From positions 6,043,860 through 6,107,859 of the forward strand of contig JAINUG010000020.1 in the NCBI GenBank assembly GCA_029706075.1: a stretch of 64,000 nt of DNA. The letters run 5' to 3'. The position numbers and the translations under genes were made by a program. Below the pieces are notes generated by a model. That model was given only the letters and a program-made list of their open reading frames with translations. It did no database searches and was not told the origin of the DNA. Positions 12,186 through 24,726 of the stretch are shown piece by piece. Numbering within the stretch: the stretch's first letter is position 1; each line of letters begins with the position of its first letter. The DNA comes from Aldrovandia affinis (taxonomy: Eukaryota; Chordata; Actinopteri; Notacanthiformes; Halosauridae).

Positions 12186-15065
12186 TCATTTGAGCCAAAA
12201 AAAGAACAAAAGAAAAATAAACCCATTAAATTGCCATTTAATTAAGCCATTGTCTCATGCTAGACCAATTTAAAGTAGGATTTATAATCATCTGGGGCAA
12301 CAGCACACGGGGAAGGTGTTGAAGGTGTGTGTGTATGCTTGTGTATGTGTGTATGTGCGGGGGCGGTGGAGTGTTGTAGCCCAGATCTCTAGCCCTTTCT
12401 GTTTTAATTGGGGGAAATGCAGCAGGCCGCTGCCCGGGCAGAGAGATTAGCCAAATGGATGCAAAAAGGATCCGCCTGAAGGACCAACTGGTGTCTGACT
12501 CGCCGAGAGTGCCGGGGGTTTGCTGACAGAGCTGAAACCGCTACACCTTGGGGGCATGAGGTGGGGGTGGAAGAGATTAGGGTTTGGCATCACAAAAGGA
12601 GAGACAAAACACAGCCAGCTCCAGGGCTGGGAGGAACTCTACAGTGAGTGACACGAGAAACGCAAGCCCCGTTGACTTTCTTAGAAGGCAGGAGATTTCA
12701 CCCTCTCACTGATTGTTTACTCATGTAGAAATGTCCTGTGCAACAGTACTTTTGTGAGTTGTATTTATGTGTAATAACTTTAGAATAAAATAGTCCATAC
12801 TTTTGAATGGCAAGTGTTTATTTTTCTCCATGAGTTAAAAAAGCTCATTGTGTGCTTGAAAAAAGTGGCTGATCAATATTCTTACTACGTCAAGTCTTGT
12901 TATCGTGTAAGTTTTCATAGAGTAGAGCAAGTGTACAATAGACAGAGCATATATTAATGTATATAATGTTAATGTTCCACAATCATTGACCACTTTTTTC
13001 TATAAAATATCTGGCATTCATGGCATTTAGGTTTACGATTGCATTTGTCCTATATAAATGTGTAATGGAATAATTAATCCAACCATTAGATAATTCAGAC
13101 ACCACACACTGCAATTTACTTGACTACGCTAACTTAAAAGCAATGATTTGTGTTCACATCTGTTAAACTTTGATGAAAAGAATAGTTATTTGTGCTGCAA
13201 AGAAAAGTTATTTGCTTTATGCCTATTACTGAGCTGATCTATGCTATAGTCCTTGCTTTTAAACTTTCAGTCTGTGCTTTTGAAATATCACATTTCCATT
13301 TATCAAATGGAAGTTTGCTATTTGAATTGGACTCGGTTTTAAGCACTGAAAACCAGTCATTTAGGGGTTTCTTTTCAATGCTGGTGTCCATATGTTTTCC
13401 AAAAACTGCAGTGAGCTAACCAGTATTTTAACGAATACTGGTGACAGGAGGTTTTAAATTGGGGAGCGTGGGTGGGGGCGAATGTTTTTTAGTTTTTCTC
13501 TTTGATTTGGCTTTCTAATTCAATTCAGATGGAGTACCATGGCACCAAGAAAGTGGGGGTCTTGCTTGGAAAAGTTCAGAAAGATGTCTTACTGAAGAGA
13601 AGGAAATCTGCCTGGATACAAGCAGTAACCAATCAGGATCCAGTTGGCTGTCTGCAGCAGCTGCCTAGGTCAAAGGCTGTCCATTTCTCTCCAAAGCTCT
13701 TAAAAACCTTAGATCTGGAGAGCATTATGGAAGGTGAGGGGTTAGGTTAGCATTATATGCTGAAATACAGAAACAACACAGTCCTTAGGTTAGCTCAACA
13801 GAAGGCAAGATACATTTCTTTACTAATTGCATTACTACTACTATTGCAATACACCACCCTTGGAATAAGGTGCATATGGCTCCCCTTTGATAAACAGGAA
13901 CCCGGAAAGACTACCCCCCACAAGACAGAATACAGTAGTAATATAATCCTTGTTTGATTTCTCACAGGCTACATCCTTCTTTTTTGGTTTATATGATCTC
14001 TCTGCCTGCATGTGTCAAAATGGTTATAAGCCAGATCGGATTCTTTCCAACTAGCATATTTCTGGATGAACTGGAGCAGTTTATTGAGGCAAAGCAGACA
14101 CATTGTCACTGCAGGACAATCAAAGTGATGGCAGGAAATGTGGTAAGTGGGCAATGACGGTGTCGGTATGTGCTGGCGACGATAGACGCACTGCACTTCT
14201 CGACATTCGTAGACAAGCGTGTGCAGCATGGGGCCACATTGAAACCTCATCACCTGGGAAACCAAGCCTCACCAACATTTGATGCGCTTTTCTTCATCAT
14301 GCATTTTGTCTGGATTTGGTTATTGCTGCTACAGTGAAAGCTCATGTCAAACAGGCCCTATCACTGGAACTATACTTGGTGTCAAGGTGAATTGATTGAA
14401 TTATTTCATACCCATGTTTAATCAGAGAGGGTTGTCCCTGTACCATAAATAAGAATCTCTCTTTCTTTCTCTTTCTTAGTATATATATTGTTTCGTTTAT
14501 TCTATTATTCTATTCTATTTTTAACTATTTGTAAAATTATTACGCATGACTTAGATTTTGTATTCAGTGTACAGTTCAATTCAGTAACCCACTGCTGGGT
14601 TTAAAATGTTTAGGTAGGTTACCTTATGCACATGACTGCCACAGCAGTGTCCCACTGTCATGGAACCCTTTGACCTCCCTGGTCATTAGCCTACCTAGTA
14701 GTAACTATACTGAACTAATGACAGGGGCACCTTTCACCTCCCAGAAATGTCCTGCTTGATTGGCCTCGCAGGAGACACTTTCAGTCCAAGTGGGAGGCCT
14801 CTTTTGCACTGTTGTTCCACCTGAGTTTGTCAATAACTCACTCAGACCAGAAACATTGTTTTTTCATACATACCTACTGACGGCAGAAGAAAACCGGAAC
14901 TGCACCGAGTCAGTTTGCCGTCTTTTGTGCATTTTTTTGGGGCTACAAGAGCATGAAAAGTATTTCTCATGAAAACTGTTTTTTTAAATATATATATAGT
15001 TAAGAATGCATGTTCCAATATGGGTGTGAGGAATATTCCAGTGGAGGGTAGTTGTCTATAAGGGC

Positions 15066-15420
15066 AAAAACAGGGCTTCTTTTGTAATGCACAGAATATA
15101 AAAGACAAAATACAAGGGCAGAGGGTGTCGAGAGGTTCACACGTTGCCTTCAGATAATGCCTAGAAGGCGTGATGCAAAGTGGGATGTAGGAGACGTGCC
15201 AGGGTTCTTCCCTTACAGGATTAAAACGAAGTGCTACAAAAAAGGGACAGAGTTGGGCTGAATTACAACTAGCGCGGGAGAAGGCAACACCGCCACCAGT
15301 GCTGTCTTGAACACATCTGTGCCTCCAAGGGCATCACTTTGTAGACACAGTTATCCCAGGAAACTCACGACGGGCAAGGTGTGAAGTATGATAACAAACA
15401 CAAAATTTCATAATAAAAAA
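15066..15420 (+). repeat. Duplicated noncoding segment, copy 2
   Basis: Direct-orientation partner of 11324-11630, about 3.7 kb away. It starts near CAGGGCTTCTTTTG (copy 1: CAGGGGCTCCTTTTG) and ends around ATAACAAACACAAAA (shared with copy 1). Small insertions make it about 50 bp longer. Confidence 0.7.
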
Positions 15421-16703
15421 TAAGACGAGTAAAAATACCTCCTCCATTCCAATTGTCATTGCTTATGGTAGAAACCCAGTAAAACGTTTGCAGCAGTAGG
15501 GATCAGTGAAGGTCAATGACCAGTCCTCCCAGTAAGTTTAAAACACTAGTGCCCGGGGAGTATTTAGGCCGAAGACCTTTATTTATTACGGATGATTGGC
15601 TTTACATTGACCATGTGGGGGACGTGACATCTGGGGGATGAATGATACAGAAACATGGCAAGTAAATGGAAGACATTTTAATGCCCTGCTGCAGTTCAAA
15701 ACCCTCATGTGGTTCTTCAATAACAAATACAGGACAGGGGGAAAGGAGGAAATTGGGGGGGGGGGTTATGAACATAAAAACATTCCATGGAGCTTGATCC
15801 CAGACCATGGAACGCCCAGAAGCCTGTAATCTTATCTGCATCTCGATAAGAACTCACTGCCTGCATGTACCTTGTACACAAAGACAGGAGTGGCTGCTTT
15901 TAAAGAGAGGAGTCAACCTTGACAGGGTGTTGGAGAGGGCAGAGAGTGCACACAACAATGGAGAGCACATGAGGTTATCTGTGGCTGGCGAGAAGCCAGA
16001 GAGGTGACCTTGCTTGAAATGCGATGATCCTTTACCCTGCGGTATTTGCATGTCTGCCTTTTTTATTTCCTGGGTAATGGGATAAATGTGAACCCTATGT
16101 ATGCATGCGTGTGTGTGCATGCATTGTGTGTCCGCGTGTGTGTTTGCATGGAGGACAGTGGCTTGAGGCGGGGGGTTGTGGGTGGGGTTGCAAGCCACAC
16201 CACATACAATGGGAGTGAGAAAAATGAGAACCCCCTTCCTTTTTCCCAGTCTCCTGCATATACAATAACACCCCCCCCCCTCCAACATGAATACAATACA
16301 ACCTCCCATCCCAATGCCCCGACCCCCACACCTTATTATTTACTCATTATTTTACATCTCTCTTCATATTAACTTCATAATAACACCGTCATCCACAAAC
16401 AAGCACGGTCAGCTCCGTGATCAGATTTTTTTGCACAGACATGAAGCACTTCCGATAAGCAGAACATGCTGTGGTGGCATCGAGCCCCAGTCAGTGTCAC
16501 GTCCCCCACAGGAACATTAGATTTGAACCCAGTTTCACCAAAACCAACATTCAATTTGGACCTAATCTCATCAGCACAACATCTTGATCTGGAGCTTTCT
16601 CGATCACTTTATCAAATCAAAGTAATCTTCCTCATGTGTAATGAGTAAATGTGTAAAGTCATGTGTAAAGTCACAGGTATTTATAAGACCGGGAAAAACT
16701 AAC

Positions 16704-17220
16704 ATATCGTCACCTTCTTAAAATAATGGCCTAAGTCATATTTTCAAGTTTTTCAAAAAACAGAATAAACTGAACCAAATATAGAATATATGATATTTAT
16801 TAATCATTTCACACAAAAAGGTTATGACAATATAGGACTATTGACATAAAAATAACGCTGTCTGTTAATTATGTAACATAAGAGGATTAGATTACTTAGG
16901 CCGATTTACGAACATGCCGTTGTGACTTAGGCAATTTTAAACCTGACTTAGGCCAAATTACTTCTGGAGTAAGTGACTTAGGCAAGCAGCCGCCATCTTG
17001 AAAGCTTGTAAAATTGCCTAAGTCACATTGTCTTGTGACTTAGGCAAAAAATTAAACGGCCTAAGTCACACTCTTGACGTGGGCCATTATACTACCGGGG
17101 TAGGAACAGCATGATCTTTTCAATTAAGGATGTAGGCAATTTTACCAGAGGTGGCCAGCATCATGAAGAGATTTTCCTCAAAAAATGACTGAGGCCATTA
17201 TTTTAAGAAGGTGACGATAT
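16704..17220. mobile_element. 517-bp inverted-repeat element (MITE-like) with repeated CTTAGGC motif
   Basis: The two ends are inverted copies of each other: the left begins ATATCGTCACCTTCTTAAAA and the right, read on the other strand, begins the same. About 36 bp match with one mismatch (GCCTAAGTCA versus GCCTCAGTCA). The interior holds eight exact copies of CTTAGGC or its complement (about 16729, 16895, 16926, 16947, 16977, 17016, 17039, 17059), mostly within GTGACTTAGGCAA. There is no open frame of note. If the element proper is CGTCACC...GGTGACG, the flanking ATAT could be the target duplication. I cannot assign the superfamily. Confidence 0.8.
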
Positions 17221-19240
17221 TCTTTCTGAAGAGTTCCATTTAATAATCCATTAAACCAGTCAACCCTTTAATTAAATACCTGCATAAAATATTATGTACA
17301 ATATAATAACTTTGGTTTAACTGTGAAGATATGGAAAGCTGCTTAAGGTCTATTTTAGTTTTTTAGTTGCAGTTGTATAAGGACAAGGTGATAATGCTTT
17401 GAAAATGTAAATATTAAGACCCAGGAGCCTTGACATTCCTTTAAAATTAGGGGTTTTGGCTCTCAACATTTCACATTCAAGTAGGAAATCTTTCAGTTGT
17501 GTCTGCAAATTACTTTTTTTTTTACTATAGGTGTCTAGCAAATCTATTTTAGATTTAATACAAACAGCAATGTTTTATATTTAAAGATGCAATAGTACTT
17601 CTGGGGTGGGATGTAGCATGTCATGAATTCAATTGGAACAGGACAATGTAATCCTTTATAACTGTTATTTCAAAACTTTATGAAAATACTACCTGTTTCA
17701 TTATGGGGTTTTTTCTGATATTTCCTGGAAACCCACTGTGTCTTCCAGTTTCACTCGTGGCTTGTGGTTTTATTTTCATATTTTTGTTAGACAAATCAGT
17801 TATTTATCAAACACTGATTTGTTCAAGGGGTTCAGTAGGAGAGCCAGCTTTGCTGGAGAAAGAGTTTCCCCTATCTTCCCCTGCTTGGCGAATTGTGGAA
17901 ATTAACTTTTCAGGATCATTCAGTGGCACCCATAGTGGAAAATTTTCATTCTCAAACCTGTCTGGATAGAATTTAACAGGAGGCTTAAATCAGTCTGAAT
18001 TGATGTCCTGGTCCCCTAATCTGTCTTTCCTCTCAGCATTCACTGCAGTGTAATCTGGCTCGGCACTTGTTGCCTAGTGAAAGGTTCGGGGGACTGCAGA
18101 GGACCTGAGCTGGGGGGGTGCGTATACTGAAAGAGGCCTTTTGCTGGCAGTTTAGTGTGGGGTCAGGAAAGGAGAGGGGGTTACACAGATGGTGGTGGGG
18201 CCATGGTGAGAGAGACTGGGGAGGGTGGGGGTTTGGAGTCGAGCGGGGAGAGACACTTCATTGTCTCCTTCCTTGAAAAACACCAGATGCCCAGTCATGA
18301 AAGGCCCAGTGAGGCGATGCCAATTGTCCCACTCGCGTGCTGCAGGCTCCTCACCCTCCGTCCTGTCGCTGGATCAACAGGGGGAGAGGGGTGGGGTGGT
18401 GCGGGGGGAGTAAGTCTTTTCAGTTTTCAGGTCACTCACTCATGGGCTTTTAAAAAAATGCCCCCTTGGTTTCATGGGCACAAAGTGGCGACGGGGCAAT
18501 GGGGTGATGGGAGGTTTGAAGAGTGGTCACGACAATGTTCCTCTGAGAGCATTCTTGCTTTTCTTATGGAAATTGCACTACTGCTGGGCTCCCCCAAGCT
18601 CTGATGTGCTTGGCGCTTTTGGATGTGGCCAAGATGATCACTTTAACAAAAGAGCCGGGCTTTGAGACATCACCCCCTACCTCATCTGTCTGTTTACATA
18701 TACTGTATTCAACATACCACCAGTTGCTCTGTGTTGATACCCCAGAGATTCTAGCATCTATTGTGCTGCTGTAGTCCAATACCTGCTCTTGTTTTGAGTG
18801 TTTGTTTTACATGGGCCGGTTACCAAAAAAACTGTTTAACTAGAAACTTTTTCAACCATTTGACTATATACTTTCAAAAAAGAGCGCCAACTGGATGAAC
18901 AACAGTATGTTTGGGAATACAGCTTTATAACTATATCAGCCAAGCATAATAGCAAATGGAGAGAATACAAAGAAGACTAAAATCAACATAGAGACAATAT
19001 TGAATTATCTAGAAATCTGGGGCAGATTAATGTACTGTTTGTTCATTTGCGGGGTCAACCTAAGCCTCTTTCTCAGTGGTGTCAGATCTGGAGAGTGCAA
19101 AGTGCTTGATCTAACAAACTTTACACAGGAAAAGAACCAATACTTTATACTGTTTTAAGGGCACCCACCAACACAGACTTTCTCAAGGCAGCTTTAGAAT
19201 TGCTTGGCATGTCTAAACTAAACACATTCAGTGAGGTTTG
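17221..19240. other. Intergenic, no gene recognised
   Basis: Mostly AT-rich unique-looking sequence. The G-rich block 18090-18420 gives open frames (18155-18604) of glycine/arginine-rich character without a recognisable domain or splice signals, so I do not call a gene. Confidence 0.5.
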
Positions 19241-19248
19241 AGTCCCTG

Positions 19249-19249
19249 T

Positions 19250-19296
<47 letters not shown>

Positions 19297-19300
19297 CACG
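19249..19300. repeat. (CA)n(TA)n compound microsatellite
   Basis: A CA run passes directly into a TA run. Open frames across it on both strands are simple-sequence artefacts. Just downstream (19363-19425) is a SINE-core fragment with an inverted partner (GACGCTTTTATCCAAAGCAA and GTCGCTTTGGATAAAAGTGT). Confidence 0.9.
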
Positions 19301-20384
19301 CCTATATGTATATGCACACACATACATATAAATAAACTACTATGCTATACAAAACAAAACAATCATTTAGAAGACGCTTTTATCCAAAGCAACATACAAA
19401 AAGTCGCTTTGGATAAAAGTGTTTATACTATATGATTTATACTATACTGTATACTATAATATACTCAATGGTTTTTACTTTTAGTTCAGGTTGACCACAG
19501 CCTGGAGACATTGTACGAGGAAAACAACCATGACAAGCAGGTTAATTCGAAAAATAGAAAAATCAGCCTACAACGTGATGCATTAAAAGTATGATTGCCA
19601 CGGTCAAGAAAACAATAAAACAACCTGTTCACCTTTGAAACCTTATGTTACAGAGATTCCCTCCATGAAAACACGTATATGTTGACCACGCTGCTGAGTG
19701 TGACCAGGGCAAAGTGCAAGCAAGCAATTTCAACTTTATGGAACCTCCCAATAATATACAGTTTGGTCCCTTAATACAGTCTGTTGTGAGGGATTCAAGA
19801 TTCAAAACCTTTCCCTGACACTTGGAGAATGAATCTGATTAAACAGAGACGTCAAATCTGCTGAACCGAGGATTGAGGCCTTCTCAGTACCTGGAACCCA
19901 ACGCTCCCCATCTCAATGAAGTAAACACTACAAATTGAGATGTGAAAGAAAGCGAAGCATATTGAGTAATATGCTGGTACATAAATCCTGGTGTTATGAC
20001 ATGTTACAAGTGCAAAATAGGGCATGGCCAATATGAAGTTTGGGGAATTTAGTCTGACAGCGGGCACCCAATCTATTGCAAGACTATTCCCTCTGCGAAG
20101 GTTTCAGAGCCCAGGAGGTTTTAAATAGAAGGAAATGAAAGGGACAGGGTGAAGAAATAACTCATCTCGACTGTCACTTCCTTCCTTCCTAAATAATATC
20201 TCTAGCACTTCTCAGGATACATGCGGTAGTATATGCTCTTCCGATTTGATGGAAGATTTGATGGGATGGACCATATATGACAGATTATTAAAACAATTAG
20301 TGAAAAAAATAAAAATAAGGGTTAGGGTATGATCTGCACTAAAAATGTGCCTATGTTTGTGTTTTTACATATTATCTATTTTTA

Positions 20385-20520
20385 AAGCTGGATATTTACT
20401 GAAACAGGTTAAGTACTTTGCTCAATGGTTCAACAGAAGTAGGGGACTGCTTCCCTTCATCAGGCGACTGAACCTGCCGCCTTCTAGTCATAACCCTGGT
20501 GCAGTGAAATCTTTCTTTTT
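20385..20520 (+). repeat. SINE-like dispersed repeat fragment
   Basis: AAGCTGGATATTTACTGAAA, CAGGTTAAGTACTTTGCTCAA and CTGAACCTGCCGCC follow the same order as in the znf76 intron copy (672-885), with the 5' core missing. Confidence 0.55.
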
Positions 20521-20617
20521 CCTGAAGCGTCCAGTACTCAAACCAACCCAACTTTTATTTTTTATCATATTTCAAGGTATGGGATGAAAGCAATCAATTC
20601 ACAAGACTGCCTGACTA

Positions 20618-20790
20618 AGTGGATATAAAAAAAGTATTCACCCTGGTTATTATTTGTAATTACTTAATAAAACACTTAAGAGTTGTTTTCTTATTTGATA
20701 TTATAGAGTATTTTGTATTGACCAGTGGCAAGAAACTCCAATGAAATTCATTTTGGTTCCATGAAGGGGTGAATACTTTTTATACCACTG
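20618..20790. mobile_element. 173-bp Tc1/mariner-type MITE
   Basis: Terminal inverted repeats of about 25 bp: left AGTGGATATAAAAAAAGTAT then TCACCC; right GGGGTGAATACTTTTTATAC then CACTG. TA flanks both ends (20616-20617 and 20791-20792), the usual Tc1/mariner target duplication. The interior is non-coding. Confidence 0.75.
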
Positions 20791-20938
20791 TACTGCTTCT
20801 TCGCATGCGAAGCTCAAGGGAAGAAATTAATCTGTTCATTTGCAATAAGTTGCAGCAGGCACGTTGGTGGCTGAACAAGCCAATTCTTGAAGAGCAGGTC
20901 CTGTGGCAGGTTCAAGCCTATACACACACCTAATTTCC

Positions 20939-21279
20939 AACACACACACATACACACACAGCTTGTATGGCATCTTCAGATACCACAAACATACACATCC
21001 CCACCCACTCACACACACACCACACGTACATACACAGGCTTAATGTAATCTGCAGATACCACCAACACACACACACACACACACACAGCCTTTTCTGTAG
21101 ATACCACAAACACACACACACACTCACTCACACACACAGCCTTTTCTGTAGATACCACAAACAAACACACACACACACACACACACACACAACCTTTTCT
21201 GTGGATACCACAAACACACACACACACAGCCTTTTCTGTAGATACCACAAACATACACACACAGCCTTTTCTGTAGATA

Positions 21280-21329
<50 letters not shown>

Positions 21330-21365
21330 CTGTGGATACCACAAATGCACACACACACACAAAAT
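20939..21365. repeat. CA-rich VNTR with a conserved non-CA core
   Basis: About eight units, each a variable (CA)n run plus a core close to TTTTCTGTAGATACCACAAA. Clear cores lie near 21090, 21141, 21192, 21231, 21267 and 21326, with two diverged ones near 20965 and 21047. This is a minisatellite built on a microsatellite. The many overlapping frames on both strands through it are not genes. Confidence 0.9.
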
Positions 21366-23590
21366 AAAATCCTCTTCATCTCCACACCAGATACCAGCCT
21401 ATTCTCAGATAAACATGAAAACCACACTCACTAATCGACATAATTATAAAAGAAAGAGTGGTGGCATACCTCAGGTTCAGTGCTCACCCTATTTATTTAA
21501 AGGAAAGGCCTTTCTTACCGATATTTATCATAGTCTGCATGTAAATACATGCAAATTACTGTTAAACTATTTTTACTGTATTAAAAGATAACCCCAATAG
21601 AATTGACTCCTCCATCTAAGTGTACACAGCTTGCATTCAAATGATGAGATTTGCATTAAAACAGGTAGCCAGCAAGCTACCTGTTTTAAAGCTTCCCCGG
21701 CAAATAAATAAATAGTCAATAAACAAACAAAACATAGTCCTCTGCAAATGTACTATTCTCAGTCATTTTCTTAGTGAGACATTTTTAAGCCCAGAAAGCA
21801 CAAGCTGATTTCCTAATGGTTTAATACTAGTAATTGATAGTAATGATAGCAATGGCCATTTTATTAACAGCTAAGCCATTTAAGCAATCAAGGTAAATCA
21901 GTCAATCATAATTTTCTCCAGGAATGCATCCTGGTACATGTTCTTTGTTGAATAGATTTTCAATAATTATTTTGTGTGAGTGTGACATGGCAAAACTCAA
22001 ACAGACCCTGGGGTGCAACTATCAAATAATTTTAGCACATTAATACAATTTTATTTTTATTTTCACAGTACTGTTCCTAATTGCTTTGAGTAGTTTTAAG
22101 CTACATGCACATACTTGTATTTCCAAATACAGAAGAATCCCTCAATGTCTGAGAGACTAACCTTAAACTGTAATCTGGTGTGTAGACCTGGCAAATCAGC
22201 CTGTATTGTAATTGATCTATAATTATTTAAGATTCCTGCTATCTGTTTCTGTGTCTTCTCCCTGGTCATTTTATAGTCGTTTTGTATGTCTCTTAGATGT
22301 TAAGGGAAAGGGTGAGACCAGTATCAACCAGGGGGAAAGGATGGCTTGGAGAGAGAAGGGAGATAGAATGAGGCCAGAGGACAAGAAGGATTGATTGATG
22401 TAAAGAGGGTAGACGGTCTAAGCACGGGAGATGGAACCCCAACACGGAGCAGAAAGGTATGTGGGGGCAGGAGCTAGAAAGGGCACTGATATGCTGCGAG
22501 CAGATGATACTGGATAATCAAGGGTGATGCTGAGGACTCACCCAAGGTTCACATAATCACGGCACTGGAACGCAAGTGGGCCATTTTTGGCCTTAGTCAG
22601 TAGGATCACCAGACACCTCAACTAATGGAAGATGCTATTCCTGTTTAGATTATTTGGGTTATTTACCAACAGGCCAGAGATTGCAATTCAGAAGGAACGA
22701 GTATCATTTTGGTTACCATGTCACTATGGCAGAAAGATTAAAGGCTATAAGGGGCTCACCTCTCATAAGAGGGGGGCAACATTTCCTTGAGCTGGCCAGG
22801 GGTGCATTTTGGAGAATGGCCTCATATTGCTGTCCTTGGGCAGCCTGGAAACAGATACGAGTGCATCACTCTCATAAGCTCAGTCTTTACCCAACCAGAA
22901 ATGTCAATCATTTAGAACAGCAACAAGGGAGGAATTCAAGGTTGAACCCAAGTCCACTGAATTCACCGTGACCACCTCAGCTGATGGCAGTCTTTAATTC
23001 CATGTGTTAATGGCCATCGTTGGCCATTGCAGGTGTCATCAATAAGCCATTTAAGTGGAATGTGGTGGCAACTGGACTCACTTCTAGTGAAGATTTCCTG
23101 TCGTTCTCCTCTCACTGGTCAATGCTCATTCAGACAGCTGGAGGCAAAGGAAAAGTAATGAAAATTCTATTTTGGTCACTATCCTACCTCAGAAAAATAA
23201 CTGTCAGTTGTACAATGACCTGCTTCTTCTTTTGGGAGGATGTCATAATACAGATACAATCATGCCAATTATTCAAGAAATGCAGCTGACAGACACCAAA
23301 ATAAATATTTTAAGTATTTCTAAAAGTCTCAAGAATAGAGATTTTCATAAAATTTGCACAGCATTATTTACTGTCAAAACTCAAGCGGTTACAGACTGGT
23401 TCATCAGATGCGACATCATTAACCTTATAAAAGGGATTTAAAAAAAAGCTTTATATAAAGGTTTCGATACAAACCTCTACCTTTTGTTAATGCCATGTAT
23501 GTTGGGTGATGCATTTGAATGTCCAGTGTTAATTAGCCCCTTAAAGCTTAACAGTCAATGAATATTAACAAAAATATGTATGCCGTAGTA
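21366..23590. other. Intergenic, no gene recognised
   Basis: AT-rich. The frames at 22654-22971 and 23020-23289 have no recognisable domain. No transposon ends were identified. Confidence 0.5.
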
Positions 23591-23796
23591 CAGGGGTCTT
23601 CAACTCCAGGCCTCGAGGTCCGCTGTGTCTGCAGGTATTTGCTCCAACCACGCACTACACCACCTGATTTCACTAATTAGCTCGCCTCCTGGACCAAGGA
23701 GGTAAACTAATTATTCTAAATCAGGTGGTGTAGTGCGTGGTTGGAGCAAATACCTGCAGACACAGCGGACCTCGAGGCCTGGAGTTGAAGACCCTG
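23591..23796. mobile_element. Palindromic hAT-type foldback element, copy A
   Basis: Begins CAGGGGTCTTCAACTCCAGG and ends with its complement (CCTGGAGTTGAAGACCCTG). The arms (about 80 bp) are near-perfect inverted repeats around a short asymmetric centre. It is the reverse complement of copy B at its centre. The flanks CCGTAGTA and CCGCTAGTA look like an imperfect 8-bp target duplication. It is non-coding and needs an external transposase. Confidence 0.85.
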
Positions 23797-24121
23797 CCGC
23801 TAGTATGTGTAAATGTTACGCATGGTTTACGTGAGGCACTGTGTTAATGCTAATTACATAAGATTACATTTCCTCAAATGATTTGGAACAGACAAATATA
23901 TAGCTTTAATCAACTTACAGGAAACTGACCTGCTATAAGAATCAGTGATCACATTACCCTGGTCAAATATGACTTTACTGTAATATTAGTGCTTAGTGTG
24001 ATGATGCTGGCCAATGCACCATACATAAAAAACTGAGACGGAGCCTCTTTACAAACATACTATTTAAAAAAGAAACCAGCACGAAAGCACTGCATACACC
24101 GTCTATACCGTCTATATAGAT

Positions 24122-24328
24122 CAGGGGTCTTCAACTCCAGGCCTCGAGGTCCGCTGTGTCTGCAGGTATTTGCTCCAACCACGCACTACACCACCTGATT
24201 TAGAATAATTAGTTTACCTCCTTGGTCCAGGAGGCGAGCTAATTAGTGAAATCAGGTGGTGTAGTGCGTGGTTGGAGCAAATACCTGCAGACACAGCGGA
24301 CCTCGAGGCCTGGAGTTGAAGACCCCTG
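24122..24328. mobile_element. Palindromic hAT-type foldback element, copy B
   Basis: 207 bp, CAGGGGTCTTC...GAAGACCCCTG, flanked on both sides by the exact 8-bp duplication ATATAGAT (24114-24121 and 24329-24336), the hallmark of hAT insertion. It is nearly identical to copy A but its central asymmetric segment is reversed. The sharp target duplication and few mismatches suggest a recent insertion. Confidence 0.92.
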
Positions 24329-24726
24329 ATATAGATTGTTAAGTAATATAAGATGTCCAAATCACGAGACAAAGAAAATCTGACGACAAAAGCAAAGTGC
24401 TTTGTCTCTTATGTAGGAATGCTGCTTGTACATTATACAAAGCTATGTTTAACTCCAATAAAACAATCAAATTAGATCGTAGAAAAAGCTAATATCGGAC
24501 GAGTTTACCCAGTATTGAAAAGATATTGTAATGGTGGGCAGCTAGCCTAGCACAGGAACTGCCCCCCATCTGGCTTGTGTGTAGGATGTAACTGGCTAAA
24601 CTAGGTAGCCACAGGCTACAAAGCTACCATATGTCCCAGGGGCCCTTGCAGCCAGTTAAACTTGGAATGTTTAGCTAGTTATATTCACATATGTTGAAAT
24701 GTGGAAATCAAGATATTGTTTGAGTG

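Larger units (their letters stand above)
11640..16700. other. Intergenic, no gene recognised apart from repeats listed
   Basis: The frames at 13502-13750, 13954-14157 and elsewhere show no conserved domain. There is a G/T-rich tract near 12320-12370, a C-rich run near 16268 and a G-run near 15757. I see no RNA gene or complete transposon in the unlisted parts. Confidence 0.5.

Noticed and set aside
18155..18604. 149-aa glycine-rich + frame
   Set aside because: G-rich composition bias, no domain, no splice context.
20939..21365. Regularly spaced core repeats resembling a CRISPR array
   Set aside because: The spacers are only CA runs of variable length, and the host is a vertebrate; this is a VNTR.
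20967..21434. Several frames of 80-155 aa on both strands (HTHTH or VCVCV rich)
   Set aside because: CA/TG simple sequence; no complexity beyond the VNTR.
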